Assembly (NCBI RefSeq): GCF_001190785.1
Contig: NZ_LGSS01000003.1
Span: 248,001 to 312,000 of the forward strand
DNA length: 64,000 nucleotides
Direction of reading: 5' to 3'
Source of the DNA: Gottschalkia purinilytica
GTDB taxonomy: Bacteria > Bacillota > Clostridia > Tissierellales > Gottschalkiaceae
Under the pieces are notes generated by a model. The model was not told the origin of the DNA, did not search any database, and saw only the letters and a list, made by a program, of their open reading frames with translations. A program made the translations under genes and the position numbers. Every line of letters begins with the position of its first letter. Positions within the stretch are counted from its first letter, which is position 1. This document shows, piece after piece, positions 27,423-35,971 of the stretch.

Positions 27423-28241
27423 TTGTGTGGAGATTGTAATAAAAAAAGCATAATTAATATTATACATAATAATGATTCCCGTTCAAAGGAAACTTATGAA
27501 ACTTTAGAGTCCAAACTTAAATCTAAGGGTTTCTTTGTTTCTGAAACTTTTGATGAAAGTGCCATGTTAAATATATGTATAGGTGGAGATGGTGCCTTTT
27601 TAAGAGCTGTTCATAAGTATAACTTTCCTGATACTCCTTTTATAGGAGTTAATACAGGTCATTTAGGTTTTTTTCAAGAAGTATCTCCCGATAATCTTGA
27701 TAGTTTTGTAAATAATCTATATGAAGAAAAATATAAAATAGAAGAGTTTAAGCTTATAGAAGCAATAATATGTACAAGAAATAGCTGTATAGTACTTAGA
27801 GGAATTAATGAAATTGCTTTAAAAGGAATTGAATCACAAGTAATCCATCTAAATATATCAATAGATAATGAACATTTTGAAAAAGTAAGTGGAGATGGAA
27901 TCATTGTTTCTACTCCTATAGGAAGTACTGCTTATAATTTTTCCTGTGGAGGTAGTATAATTAATCCTTCATTAAAAACTTTACAATTAACACCTATAGC
28001 ACCTATTAACTCTAAAGCTTATAGGTCTCTACAAAGTAGCCTTATTATACCTAGTGACTCATATATAAAAGTAACTCCTGAGTATAGAGATGAAAGTTCA
28101 ATATTAATTATAGTTGATGGAAAGCAGTTTCAATATGACAATATTATAGAAATTAATTTTCAATATTCAAATAAAGTTTTGAGAAAATTAACCATAAATG
28201 AAAAAACTTTTTGGTCTAATGTACGGGATAAATTCTTATAA
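27423..28241 (+). CDS. nadK: NAD kinase
   Basis: 272 residues. The GGDG motif is in CIGGDGAFLRAVHKYNF (about 52-68), followed by GVNTGHLGFFQEV, the SGDGIIVSTPIGSTAYNFSCGG active-site segment and LTPIAP. It phosphorylates NAD to NADP in the cytosol. It begins with TTG behind AGGAGG (8-nt gap), giving an unusual Cys-rich start (CGDC). Divergent from the pseudouridine synthase gene and closed by its own terminator. Confidence 0.93.
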   Translation: MCGDCNKKSIINIIHNNDSRSKETYETLESKLKSKGFFVSETFDESAMLNICIGGDGAFLRAVHKYNFPDTPFIGVNTGHLGFFQEVSPDNLDSFVNNLYEEKYKIEEFKLIEAIICTRNSCIVLRGINEIALKGIESQVIHLNISIDNEHFEKVSGDGIIVSTPIGSTAYNFSCGGSIINPSLKTLQLTPIAPINSKAYRSLQSSLIIPSDSYIKVTPEYRDESSILIIVDGKQFQYDNIIEINFQYSNKVLRKLTINEKTFWSNVRDKFL

Positions 28242-28254
28242 ATATATAATTAAT

Positions 28255-28287
28255 AAAAAGCTATACAGAACTTGGATAGCTTTTTTT
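28255..28287 (+). terminator. Terminator of nadK
   Basis: Stem AAAAAGCTAT/ATAGCTTTTT with an 11-nt loop and T run, 14 nt after the stop codon. Confidence 0.85.
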
Positions 28288-28405
28288 GTTTAGATCTACT
28301 TAGTTTGGTGTATTATTAAATATAATTATGGTAATTAATTCTATTATCTTTATATAAGGAAATAGTAACTATATTTAACAATAAACTTATTGAAGGAGTG
28401 TACAT

Positions 28406-29620
28406 ATGAAAGAAAAAGTTATTATCATAGGAAGTGGTATTGCATCTATATCAGCTATTAAAGCTATAAGAGAAATAAATAAGAATATAGATATTGATTT
28501 AATTAATGAAGAAAAGTTCTATCCATATAGTAGAATAAAATTATCAAAGAGACTCCTTGGTGAATTAGAAGAGGACAAATTATTACTTCAAAAAAAAGAG
28601 TGGTATGACTCTAATAATATAAATATTTACAAAAATACAAAAGTTATTTCAATAGATACAGTAAAAAATGAAGTTAAGCTTTCTAATGGAATGATAATTT
28701 CTTATACAAAATTATTGTTAGCAAATGGTGCACATAACTTTACTCCTCCTATTTCAGGTATTAATAAAAAAGGTGTTTTTACATTAAGAACTTTAGAAGA
28801 CTCTATAGAAATAAACGAATTTACTAAAAATAATAATTCTGTCTTAATTATAGGTGGTGGAATTCTAGGACTTGAAACAGCTTGGACTTTATCTCAATTT
28901 AATAAAAAAGTCATATTGAGTGAAATTTTTCCTAGACTTATGCCTAGACAACTAGATGAAAATGCATCTCAAATATTGACGAATTCAGTAAAATCACATG
29001 GTATTGAAATATTATTTAATACACAAATAAAAGAGATATTAGGAGATGATAAAGTTTCAGGATTTACCACACAAGAAAATAAAAACATTGACTGTGATAT
29101 GGTTATTTATTCTGCTGGTATAAGGTCTAATATAGACATTGTCAATAATACTAATATAAAAACAAATAAAGGCATTATAGTAGATGAAAATATGAGAACT
29201 AATGTTGAGAATATTTATGCAGCTGGTGATGTAGCCGAATTTGATGGTTATACATATGGACTATGGAATGTAGCTATAGAACAAGGGAAAACAGCAGGGT
29301 ATAATATAATTGGAAAAGATATTAAATATACACCACCTATACCTGCTACATTATTAAATGCATTTAATCTATCAATATTCTCAATGGGTGTAGTTGATGA
29401 AAATAAGGCAACAAATGTATTGGTAGAAAAGTTAAACAATGGTAATTATCAAAAAGTATTAATAAATAATGGAAAGGTTATAGGTGCAATAGTAATTAAT
29501 GACATGAAAAAATCTTCCATATTAAAGATAGCTATAGAGAAAGAAATAGATTTAAGTGATATTAATATAGAAGATATTTGTATAGATGATCTTATAAACA
29601 TCATAGGACAAAGAAAATAA
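28406..29620 (+). CDS. FAD-dependent NAD(P)H oxidoreductase, rubredoxin/nitrite-reductase type
   Basis: 404 residues, pyridine nucleotide-disulphide oxidoreductase fold. FAD loop IIGSGIASISAIKAI at the start, NAD loop IIGGGILGLETAWTL (about 150) and the second FAD contact IYAAGDVAEF (about 273). There is no redox CxxxxC, and the sequence YSRIKLSKRLLGE matches the NADH:rubredoxin reductase/NirB N-terminal group. In anaerobes such enzymes feed electrons to rubredoxin for oxygen or superoxide removal. No rubredoxin gene adjoins it, so the electron acceptor is uncertain. Confidence 0.88.
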   Translation: MKEKVIIIGSGIASISAIKAIREINKNIDIDLINEEKFYPYSRIKLSKRLLGELEEDKLLLQKKEWYDSNNINIYKNTKVISIDTVKNEVKLSNGMIISYTKLLLANGAHNFTPPISGINKKGVFTLRTLEDSIEINEFTKNNNSVLIIGGGILGLETAWTLSQFNKKVILSEIFPRLMPRQLDENASQILTNSVKSHGIEILFNTQIKEILGDDKVSGFTTQENKNIDCDMVIYSAGIRSNIDIVNNTNIKTNKGIIVDENMRTNVENIYAAGDVAEFDGYTYGLWNVAIEQGKTAGYNIIGKDIKYTPPIPATLLNAFNLSIFSMGVVDENKATNVLVEKLNNGNYQKVLINNGKVIGAIVINDMKKSSILKIAIEKEIDLSDINIEDICIDDLINIIGQRK

Positions 29621-29621
29621 A

Positions 29622-29669
29622 TAAAAAAACACTTGATTATTTTTAACATTATAATCAAGTGTTTTTATT
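29622..29669. terminator. Bidirectional terminator
   Basis: A hairpin with outer AAAAACACTTGATTA/TAATCAAGTGTTTTT between the convergent oxidoreductase and pepF genes. Confidence 0.85.
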
Positions 29670-29671
29670 TA

Positions 29672-31477
29672 TTATACTAGATTTTCCATTTCTTCTAGAA
29701 GCTTTTTAAATAATTTAAGTGCATTATCAATAGCCTCTGGCTTAGTCATATCAACTCCTGCTTCTCTTAAAACATTTGTAGGATAATCTGAACTCCCACT
29801 TTTTAAAAACGATATATACCTATCTACAGCACTTTTACCTTCATTTATAATTTTTTGAGATAAATCAATAGCTGCTGAAAATCCTGTTGCATATTGATAT
29901 ACATAGAAATTGTAATAAAAATGAGGTATTCTTGCCCATTCTATTGCTATTTCCTCATCTATTATTATATCTTTTCCATAATATTTTTCATTTAGTTCCT
30001 TATATATTTCACTAGCAGAATCTGCTGTTAAAGCTGCACCACTTTCAACCTTATCATGAATTATCTTTTCAAATTCAGCAAACATAGTTTGTCTAAATAC
30101 GGTACCTCTAAATTGTTCAAGATAATGATTTAAAAGATATAGTTTCTCCTCTTTATTTTTAGCATTTTTTATCATATATTCCATAAGCAGCGCTTCATTA
30201 ACAGTAGATGCTACCTCTGCTACGAATATACTATATCCACCATATATATAAGGTTGAGTTTTTTTAGAATAGTAGCTATGCATTGAGTGTCCCATCTCAT
30301 GAGCAAGTGTAAATACATTATCTAAAGTATCATGATAATTAAGTAGTATATATGGATCTGAATCATAAGTTCCCCAAGAGTATGCTCCACTTCTTTTCCC
30401 TCTATTTTCGTATACGTCTATCCATCTTGAATTGTATCCTTCCTTTACTACATTCAAATACTCTTCTCCAAGAGGATTAAGTCCTTCTAAAACTATTTTT
30501 TTAGCTTCCTCATAATTTATTTTCATATCAATGTCTTTAACCATTGGAGTATATAGATCATACATATGAAGTTCATCTAACTTTAACATTTTTTTTCTTA
30601 GCTTAATATATCTATGCATTAGATCTAAATTATCATGTACAGTACTTATTAAGTTATCATAAACTTTTGTAGAGATATTATTTTGATCTAAAGAGGCTTC
30701 CAATGATGATTTATACTTTCTAACTTTAGAATAAAATATATTCTTTTTAACTTCTCCACTTAATGACGTAGCAAAAGTGTTTCTAAACTTATTATATGTA
30801 TCATATAATCCCTTGAATGCATTTTTTCTTACGCTTCTATCCTTATTTTCCATGAATGGTATAAAGTTTCCATGAGTTATTTCTATTTCAGTTCCATTCT
30901 CATCTTTTATCTTTGGAAATTTTATATCAGCATTGTTTAGCATAGAAAATATATTTTCTGTAGAACTAGCAAGATCTCCAACTTGAGCTATTATAGATTC
31001 TTCCTGTGATGACAATACATGTTCTTTTTTTCTAACAATCTCAGATAAATAATGTTCATATATCTTTAAATCTTTTTCACTGTTTATATATTCTCTCAGC
31101 TTATCTTCTTCTATAGACAATATCTCTGGAGTTATAAAAGATAAATTTTCTTCAATTTCAACGATTAGACTACTAGCTCTATCTGTTAATGACTGATACT
31201 TATTATTAGTAGTATTTTCATCTAACTTCATTTTAGAAAATGTATAAACATTATCTATTGTTCTAGAAATTTCATCCTTAAGCTTTAATACATTTAATAA
31301 CGTCTTAGAATCTTTAACAATTTCCCCTTTATATTTTATTATATCTTTAGATAATTGTTTTAATTTATCAAAATCTTGCTCCCATTCTTCATCATTTGAA
31401 TACATTGATGATAAATCCCACTTGTATGTTTCATCAATATCTTTCCTTTCTTTTATTTCATTATTAGTATCTGACAT
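29672..31477 (-). CDS. pepF: Oligoendopeptidase F, M3B family
   Basis: 601 residues, the standard PepF length. The zinc site is FTLAHEMGHSMHSYYS (HExxH near 388), with the third ligand Glu in VAEVASTVNEALL about 25 residues on. The C-terminal PHFYYNFYVYQYATGFSAA stretch is typical of the family. It cleaves short peptides inside the cell. ATG start behind AAGGAG. Single gene with its own terminator. Confidence 0.95.
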   Translation of the reverse strand: MSDTNNEIKERKDIDETYKWDLSSMYSNDEEWEQDFDKLKQLSKDIIKYKGEIVKDSKTLLNVLKLKDEISRTIDNVYTFSKMKLDENTTNNKYQSLTDRASSLIVEIEENLSFITPEILSIEEDKLREYINSEKDLKIYEHYLSEIVRKKEHVLSSQEESIIAQVGDLASSTENIFSMLNNADIKFPKIKDENGTEIEITHGNFIPFMENKDRSVRKNAFKGLYDTYNKFRNTFATSLSGEVKKNIFYSKVRKYKSSLEASLDQNNISTKVYDNLISTVHDNLDLMHRYIKLRKKMLKLDELHMYDLYTPMVKDIDMKINYEEAKKIVLEGLNPLGEEYLNVVKEGYNSRWIDVYENRGKRSGAYSWGTYDSDPYILLNYHDTLDNVFTLAHEMGHSMHSYYSKKTQPYIYGGYSIFVAEVASTVNEALLMEYMIKNAKNKEEKLYLLNHYLEQFRGTVFRQTMFAEFEKIIHDKVESGAALTADSASEIYKELNEKYYGKDIIIDEEIAIEWARIPHFYYNFYVYQYATGFSAAIDLSQKIINEGKSAVDRYISFLKSGSSDYPTNVLREAGVDMTKPEAIDNALKLFKKLLEEMENLV

Positions 31478-32231
31478 TTAATATTCTCCTTTCAAATTAA
31501 CTAAGATAATTATATTCTTCTTATAGTCTTATATATAATATTTACCATAACTTTGTTTAAATATATGCTACAAAATAATATTATTTTAAAAATATATTAT
31601 TTTTATTTTACCAAATGAAATGTTCTTTTAATTAAAAATTGATCTTTTATTTCCATGAAAATAATTTTAACAGATATTAATCTTTTACATTAATTTATAA
31701 GATCGCTATATTAACCTATTATTGAATTAATGTTAAACTTTAACTTTAAGAGTTAACTTATATTTTCATTTAATAGTCTTTTAATAAAAAAACATGTCTG
31801 CATAAAAGTAACTTTATATAATATTTAATTTTTTCTTGCACAAAAGAAATAAAATAATTAAAGGCTATTATTTAAATTAAATATGATAATTTATATCTAT
31901 ATTATCCAGTTTGAAAATTTTTAAGTAATCAATAGTTATATTCACCTATAGTTTTTGAATTTATAATTATCAAACAACCTATCTTATATTTAAAGTTCTC
32001 TTATTAAGGTTATACTTTATATCATTAAATTCTGTATTTAAAGCCATTTACTAGTTAAAGTTAAACTTTAACTTTAGCTATTTAATTATTATCAAAACCT
32101 AATTTAAAAAAGTCTAGATTTAAAAATTATTCAACATATTATAATTACGATAAAAGCTAGTAATTTATTATATACTAAATTACTAGCTTTTATCGTAATA
32201 TACGAATGTTGTCAACTATTAGTTATAAAAA
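31478..32231. other. Intergenic, 754 nt, no gene; short repeats and a hairpin
   Basis: Extremely AT-rich with stops in all frames. It holds a 17-nt direct repeat, GTTAAACTTTAACTTTA, at 31732-31748 and 32060-32076, each embedded in partly palindromic sequence, and a long perfect hairpin at 32144-32199. No promoter or RNA family recognised. Confidence 0.6.
32144..32199. repeat. Perfect 24-bp hairpin
   Basis: Arms at 32144-32167 and 32176-32199 are fully complementary around an 8-nt loop. Neither strand has a clear U tract after it. It is 33 nt downstream of a minus-strand GNAT gene, so it could be its terminator, a transcript-end protector or a small palindromic repeat. Confidence 0.8.
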
Positions 32232-32636
32232 CTAATCATTGTATCTATAAAAACAATTATTTTGGTTAGATACAAACCCAAATTTTTTATAGAACTTATC
32301 AAGTTTGCTCAGTGCAATCAGACCTACAATAGCACCATCTATACAATTATCACTAATATAATCCATTATTTTTCTCATAATTAATGTACCAATTTTCTGC
32401 TTTTGATATGATGGTGTAACCATTATGTCTTGTATGTAAAAAACTGTTCCACCATCTCCAACAATTCTACCAAATCCTATTATATTACCCCGATCTTCTA
32501 CACAAACACAGTAAATTGAATTATTCAATCCTTTTTCAATTTTGTCATACTGTAATATTTTCCAACCAACAGAATTTCTTAACTGAATATATTCTTCAAC
32601 TGATGGCTTTCTTTCAGTTACTGTAATATTTCCCAT
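32232..32636 (-). CDS. GNAT-family N-acetyltransferase
   Basis: 134 residues. N-terminal KPSVEEYIQLRNSVGW and the acetyl-CoA motif VTPSYQKQKIGTLIMRKIMDYI (about 75-96), then LDKFYKKFGFVSNQNNCFYRY, match small single-domain GNAT acetyltransferases often annotated as YitI/aminoglycoside-like. Substrate unknown. It stands alone between two non-coding stretches, close to an integrase remnant, which hints at local acquisition. Confidence 0.85.
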   Translation of the reverse strand: MGNITVTERKPSVEEYIQLRNSVGWKILQYDKIEKGLNNSIYCVCVEDRGNIIGFGRIVGDGGTVFYIQDIMVTPSYQKQKIGTLIMRKIMDYISDNCIDGAIVGLIALSKLDKFYKKFGFVSNQNNCFYRYND

Positions 32637-32918
32637 ATTTGATTTCCCTTCATATCATAATTTAACTATAAACTACTATACATTTTATAATAATTATAGA
32701 TCTCTGCATAGTTTATTTTTACTTACTCTTTAAATTACTCTATACTATTAAAGAAGTCCATATACCATTTATTATTTTCTAAAAAGTAATCTGTTTTTAT
32801 CTCTCTATGGTTTATTGATTTATCTTAATTTATTCTTCTTTCTATATATTTAGATAATGTCTCCGTTATTTTACCTTCATATTCATTTACATTTTTATAT
32901 TCTAATAAACTTATTTGA

Positions 32919-33141
32919 TTACTTACAATTTATATATCCTTTAGTTAGTTTAAATAATGATTGAGCTTTTTCCCAATCTGCTCTTATATCTTCATCAGAA
33001 GGATATAGATACATATTCATGATAGTTTGTACATGAGAGTGCCCTAAACGCTCTTGAACATCCTTTATATTCTTAGTTGCACGATAGTAAATAATAGATA
33101 TGTCTTAAAAGATGAGCGTGAATATCTATTCCCTTTTTCAT
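32919..33141 (-). pseudogene. Tyrosine recombinase (integrase) C-terminal remnant
   Basis: On the minus strand the sequence reads GIDIHAHLLRH (the box II HxLRH site), then after a frameshift ATKNIKDVQERLGHSHVQT (the GHS/H-box), MNMYLYPSDEDIRADWEKAQ with the likely catalytic Tyr, and stops at TAA 32921-32919. Only the last quarter of a phage/ICE-type integrase is left. It is independent of the element at 20-26 kb. Confidence 0.8.
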
Positions 33142-33226
33142 TTTAGTTATTATTAATAGATAAATTATAATATACTAACTATACTACTTATAATACATGC
33201 CTTTAATAATTCTAATATATAATGAA

Positions 33227-33267
33227 ATATCGGATATAAGTATAATATTATACTTAATATCCGATAT
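33227..33267. repeat. Long near-perfect palindrome
   Basis: Arms ATATCGGATAT (33227-33237) and ATATCCGATAT (33257-33267) continue inward with AAGTATAAT/ATTATACTT, giving a 20-bp helix with one bulge and almost no loop. It is 45 nt downstream of the gerQ-like gene and may act as its terminator. Confidence 0.75.
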
Positions 33268-33312
33268 CTATTATGGTATATTTAAATTTGTCATTAACTC
33301 TCTTTACTATTT

Positions 33313-33876
33313 TTAGTAATAAATTCTTACAAATTTTATAGAATACAAATCTGCTAAAATTAAATCATCTGTTTCAGGCTCTCTTAAAACTATATGGTCT
33401 ATTCCTACATCTATCAATGTTCCTTCTCTATCCATTAACATATTTGTTCCTAATATAAACTCTGCTTTTACATATCTTCCTATTACAGTTCTTAAGTACC
33501 CTTGTATATATCCTCTATCTCTCATAACAGGCATTCTATCACTATCTAACTCAGGCTGCTCAATAGGAGTAATAGGAGTAATAGGAGCGGGTCTAGATGG
33601 CTCTCTGTCTATTGGCGATATCGGTCGAGTTGAAGGTGGTCGAGCTGAAGGTGGTCTCCTATCTGGTGGTTGCATTCCTGCAGGAACTTCTATATATGAA
33701 GGAATTATAAAATCATCATAATCATTATAATCATCGTAATCATCATAATCATCATAATCATCGTAATCATTGTAATCATCGTAATAGTCCATATATTCAT
33801 CATATAAGTATTCATATGGTATCTCCATATGTCTTTTAGGTAAAATTGGTTTTACTATGTTATCTTCATAACTCAT
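33313..33876 (-). CDS. gerQ: GerQ-like spore coat protein with Tyr/Asp repeat region
   Basis: 187 residues. The C-terminal third (YIQGYLRTVIGRYVKAEF, then DHIVLREPETDDLILADLYSIKFV) follows the GerQ/YwdL pattern of Bacillus: a small beta-rich spore protein. Residues about 28-56 are a Tyr/Asp repeat (DYDDYDDYDDYND), and about 66-110 are Pro/Arg-rich (PPDRRPPSARPPSTRP, PITPITPIEQP). In Bacillus gerQ lies next to cwlJ and is needed for CwlJ to work; here it follows a cwlJ-like gene by 29 nt. The assignment rests on that pairing and the C-terminal pattern. Confidence 0.72.
   Translation of the reverse strand: MSYEDNIVKPILPKRHMEIPYEYLYDEYMDYYDDYNDYDDYDDYDDYDDYNDYDDFIIPSYIEVPAGMQPPDRRPPSARPPSTRPISPIDREPSRPAPITPITPIEQPELDSDRMPVMRDRGYIQGYLRTVIGRYVKAEFILGTNMLMDREGTLIDVGIDHIVLREPETDDLILADLYSIKFVRIYY
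33711..33790 (-). repeat. 9-bp tandem repeat inside the gerQ-like gene
   Basis: About eight imperfect copies of GATTATGAT/GATTACGAT on the coding strand encode the Asp-Tyr-Asp repeats. The copies are nearly identical, so copy number could vary by slippage without shifting frame. Confidence 0.8.
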
Positions 33877-33905
33877 TATTTATAACCTCCTTAAAATTTT
33901 AATAA

Positions 33906-34349
33906 TTATGTCTCTGCATATAAAGCTGTAGGATCATAGAAACAATGTTTTCTTATCCTTGAATTAAGAGTTCCGCTACCATTGTAAGGAAAAGTTGGAG
34001 GACACGTAGGTACGAATGGATTCATATACCACAAACACTGTCCTATATTCCAAAGCTTATTTCCAGCTAATGCCCAGTCAGCAATTTGATAGTGTACGGC
34101 TTCTGGTGGGGTTGCCCATACGTTCTGAGGATTAGGTGCACCTCTTATAGTACCTCTCATACAATCAAATTGTCCTTCTTGAGTTATAACTCTTCTTAAA
34201 TCTCCTTGATTTACTCTTCTATACTCTCCGTATCCTACCTGTGCTCTATTCATAATAACAGTAGCTACTGCCTTCATCCCTGTATCTCCTTCTCCACCTG
34301 CTTCACACTTTATAATTCTTGCAAATAGCTCTCTATCTGAAAATGGCAA
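33906..34349 (-). CDS. cwlJ: CwlJ-like spore cortex-lytic hydrolase
   Basis: 147 residues, a single Hydrolase_2 (SleB/CwlJ) domain. FARIIKCEAGGEGDTGMKAV has the catalytic Glu, then ATVIMNRAQVG, QGQFDCMRG-like sequence (EGQFDCMRG) and GKLWN..LWYMNP. It has no signal peptide and no peptidoglycan-binding repeat, unlike SleB, so it corresponds to CwlJ, which is held in the coat and degrades cortex peptidoglycan on calcium-dipicolinate release. TTG start after an AAAGGGGGG site. First gene of a cwlJ-gerQ pair. Confidence 0.87.
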   Translation of the reverse strand: MPFSDRELFARIIKCEAGGEGDTGMKAVATVIMNRAQVGYGEYRRVNQGDLRRVITQEGQFDCMRGTIRGAPNPQNVWATPPEAVHYQIADWALAGNKLWNIGQCLWYMNPFVPTCPPTFPYNGSGTLNSRIRKHCFYDPTALYAET

Positions 34350-34440
34350 TATTATCCCCCCTTTAATTTCACATATTATTAATATATTAATAAATAAATA
34401 ATTTGCTACAATAACTTTTTACATAAAATAATTTACATGA

Positions 34441-34478
34441 AAATAACCCTCTAAGTTATATAACTTAGAGGGTTATTT
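34441..34478. terminator. Perfect palindrome, likely terminator
   Basis: A 38-nt perfect palindrome (AAATAACCCTCTAAGTTA and its complement) lies about 85 nt downstream of the PBP gene and upstream of cwlJ. The outer A/T pairs could supply the U tract in either direction. Confidence 0.65.
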
Positions 34479-34561
34479 CTATATTACTTAATATAAGAAA
34501 TTTTTTTAATCACTCATAATTATTTTTCAGAGCTTAACTCTAGTAAAAATTAAAATTTATA

Positions 34562-35971
34562 TTATCTTAAGTTATTTAAAGCAGATATTATCATATTTCT
34601 AGCTATAGGTGCAGCACTTTTACCACCTGTACTTCCTTCATTTTCAAGTATGACCGCTACAGCGACTTCTGGATCATCTGCTGGAGCAAATCCAATAAAC
34701 CATGCATGAGATTTACCTGTTTGATTTTCAGCAGTACCAGTCTTACCTGCAACTTCTACATTTCTTATTTTAGCTGACTTTCCTGTTCCTTCTTTTACGA
34801 CGTTAACCATCATATCTTTTATTTCCTCTGCTACTGTATTACTAGTAACTTCTGATAGCACCTCAGTAAAGTTTTCTTTTATTACTTCTCCATCCTTTGA
34901 TTGTACTTCTTTTACTAAGATAGGTTTAACCATCTGCCCCTCATTAGCTATTGCTGATGCTACCATAGCCATATTTAAAGGAGTTACTAAGGTTTTTCCC
35001 TGACCTATAGAAGTTAATCCTAACTCAGCTTTATCCATTGACTTAGTAGAAAATGTGGATTTTGATACTTGTAGATCAAAAGGGATCTCCTTGTTCAACA
35101 TATATTTTTCTGCTACTTCTTTTAATCTATCTTGCCCTAACTGTAACCCTATTTGGGCAAAAGAAGTATTACATGATTTTGTTAAAGCTTGTTCTATAGT
35201 TAATTTTCCATGACCCTTCTTCTGATAGTCATTCAATACAAAACCACCTAGATTGATAGATCCCTCACAATTATATTTATTCTTTATGTCTGTATTTTCT
35301 AAAGCACCAGTAGCTGTTATTACTTTAAATATAGAACCTGGAGCATATAATCCCATAGTAGCTCTATTTAACAATGGACTGTCTTGACTTTCAACTATAC
35401 TTTCCCAATTTTGCTTCATAGTTGAAGGATTAAATGTTGGGTTACTTGCCATAGCATACACTTCACCAGTCTTAGGATTCATAAGTACTATTGATCCTTT
35501 TTTACCATGTAATGAATCATATGCTTCTTTTTGAAGTTCATGTTTTATTGTTAGAACTAAATCATTTCCATACTTTTCTTTGTTACTTGCTAATATATTT
35601 TTTAATTCTTCAATAGGATTTGAATCTTTTAAATTAAGTAATTCTTTATTATATTTTGATTCTAAACCTGATCTTCCATATTCTTTATAACTATATCCTA
35701 TAATATGACCATATAGTGAACCATAGTTATAATTTCTAGATTGCTTAGTTTCTCCTTCTTTTTCACTATATGCTAAGATTTTTCCATCTCTATCTGTAAT
35801 CTTACCCCTTAATATTTTGTCTTCTCCTATCCATCTTCTCCTGTTATAATAATGATCTTTTATACCAGAAGCTACAAATATCTCAAAGTAACTTAAATAC
35901 ACTATTAAACTAATGAATAATGTACATAGTACAACAAGTATACTAATTATCCTCTTGGACTCTGTATTCAT
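34562..35971 (-). CDS. pbpA: Class B penicillin-binding protein (PbpA/FtsI-like)
   Basis: 469 residues. One N-terminal membrane anchor (about 8-30), a short pedestal domain and a transpeptidase domain with S213-IFK, S266-CN and K410-TG. The size and motifs match the PbpA/PBP2 partner of a SEDS polymerase; it makes peptide cross-links outside the membrane. The start overlaps the end of the SEDS gene by 29 nt, and an FHA-domain gene precedes both. This order (fha-rodA/ftsW-pbpA) is conserved in Clostridia and Actinobacteria. Confidence 0.92.
   Translation of the reverse strand: MNTESKRIISILVVLCTLFISLIVYLSYFEIFVASGIKDHYYNRRRWIGEDKILRGKITDRDGKILAYSEKEGETKQSRNYNYGSLYGHIIGYSYKEYGRSGLESKYNKELLNLKDSNPIEELKNILASNKEKYGNDLVLTIKHELQKEAYDSLHGKKGSIVLMNPKTGEVYAMASNPTFNPSTMKQNWESIVESQDSPLLNRATMGLYAPGSIFKVITATGALENTDIKNKYNCEGSINLGGFVLNDYQKKGHGKLTIEQALTKSCNTSFAQIGLQLGQDRLKEVAEKYMLNKEIPFDLQVSKSTFSTKSMDKAELGLTSIGQGKTLVTPLNMAMVASAIANEGQMVKPILVKEVQSKDGEVIKENFTEVLSEVTSNTVAEEIKDMMVNVVKEGTGKSAKIRNVEVAGKTGTAENQTGKSHAWFIGFAPADDPEVAVAVILENEGSTGGKSAAPIARNMIISALNNLR

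Noticed and set aside
33711-33790. CRISPR-like or satellite array
   Set aside because: The 9-bp repeat is in frame and codes for Tyr/Asp; there are no spacers.
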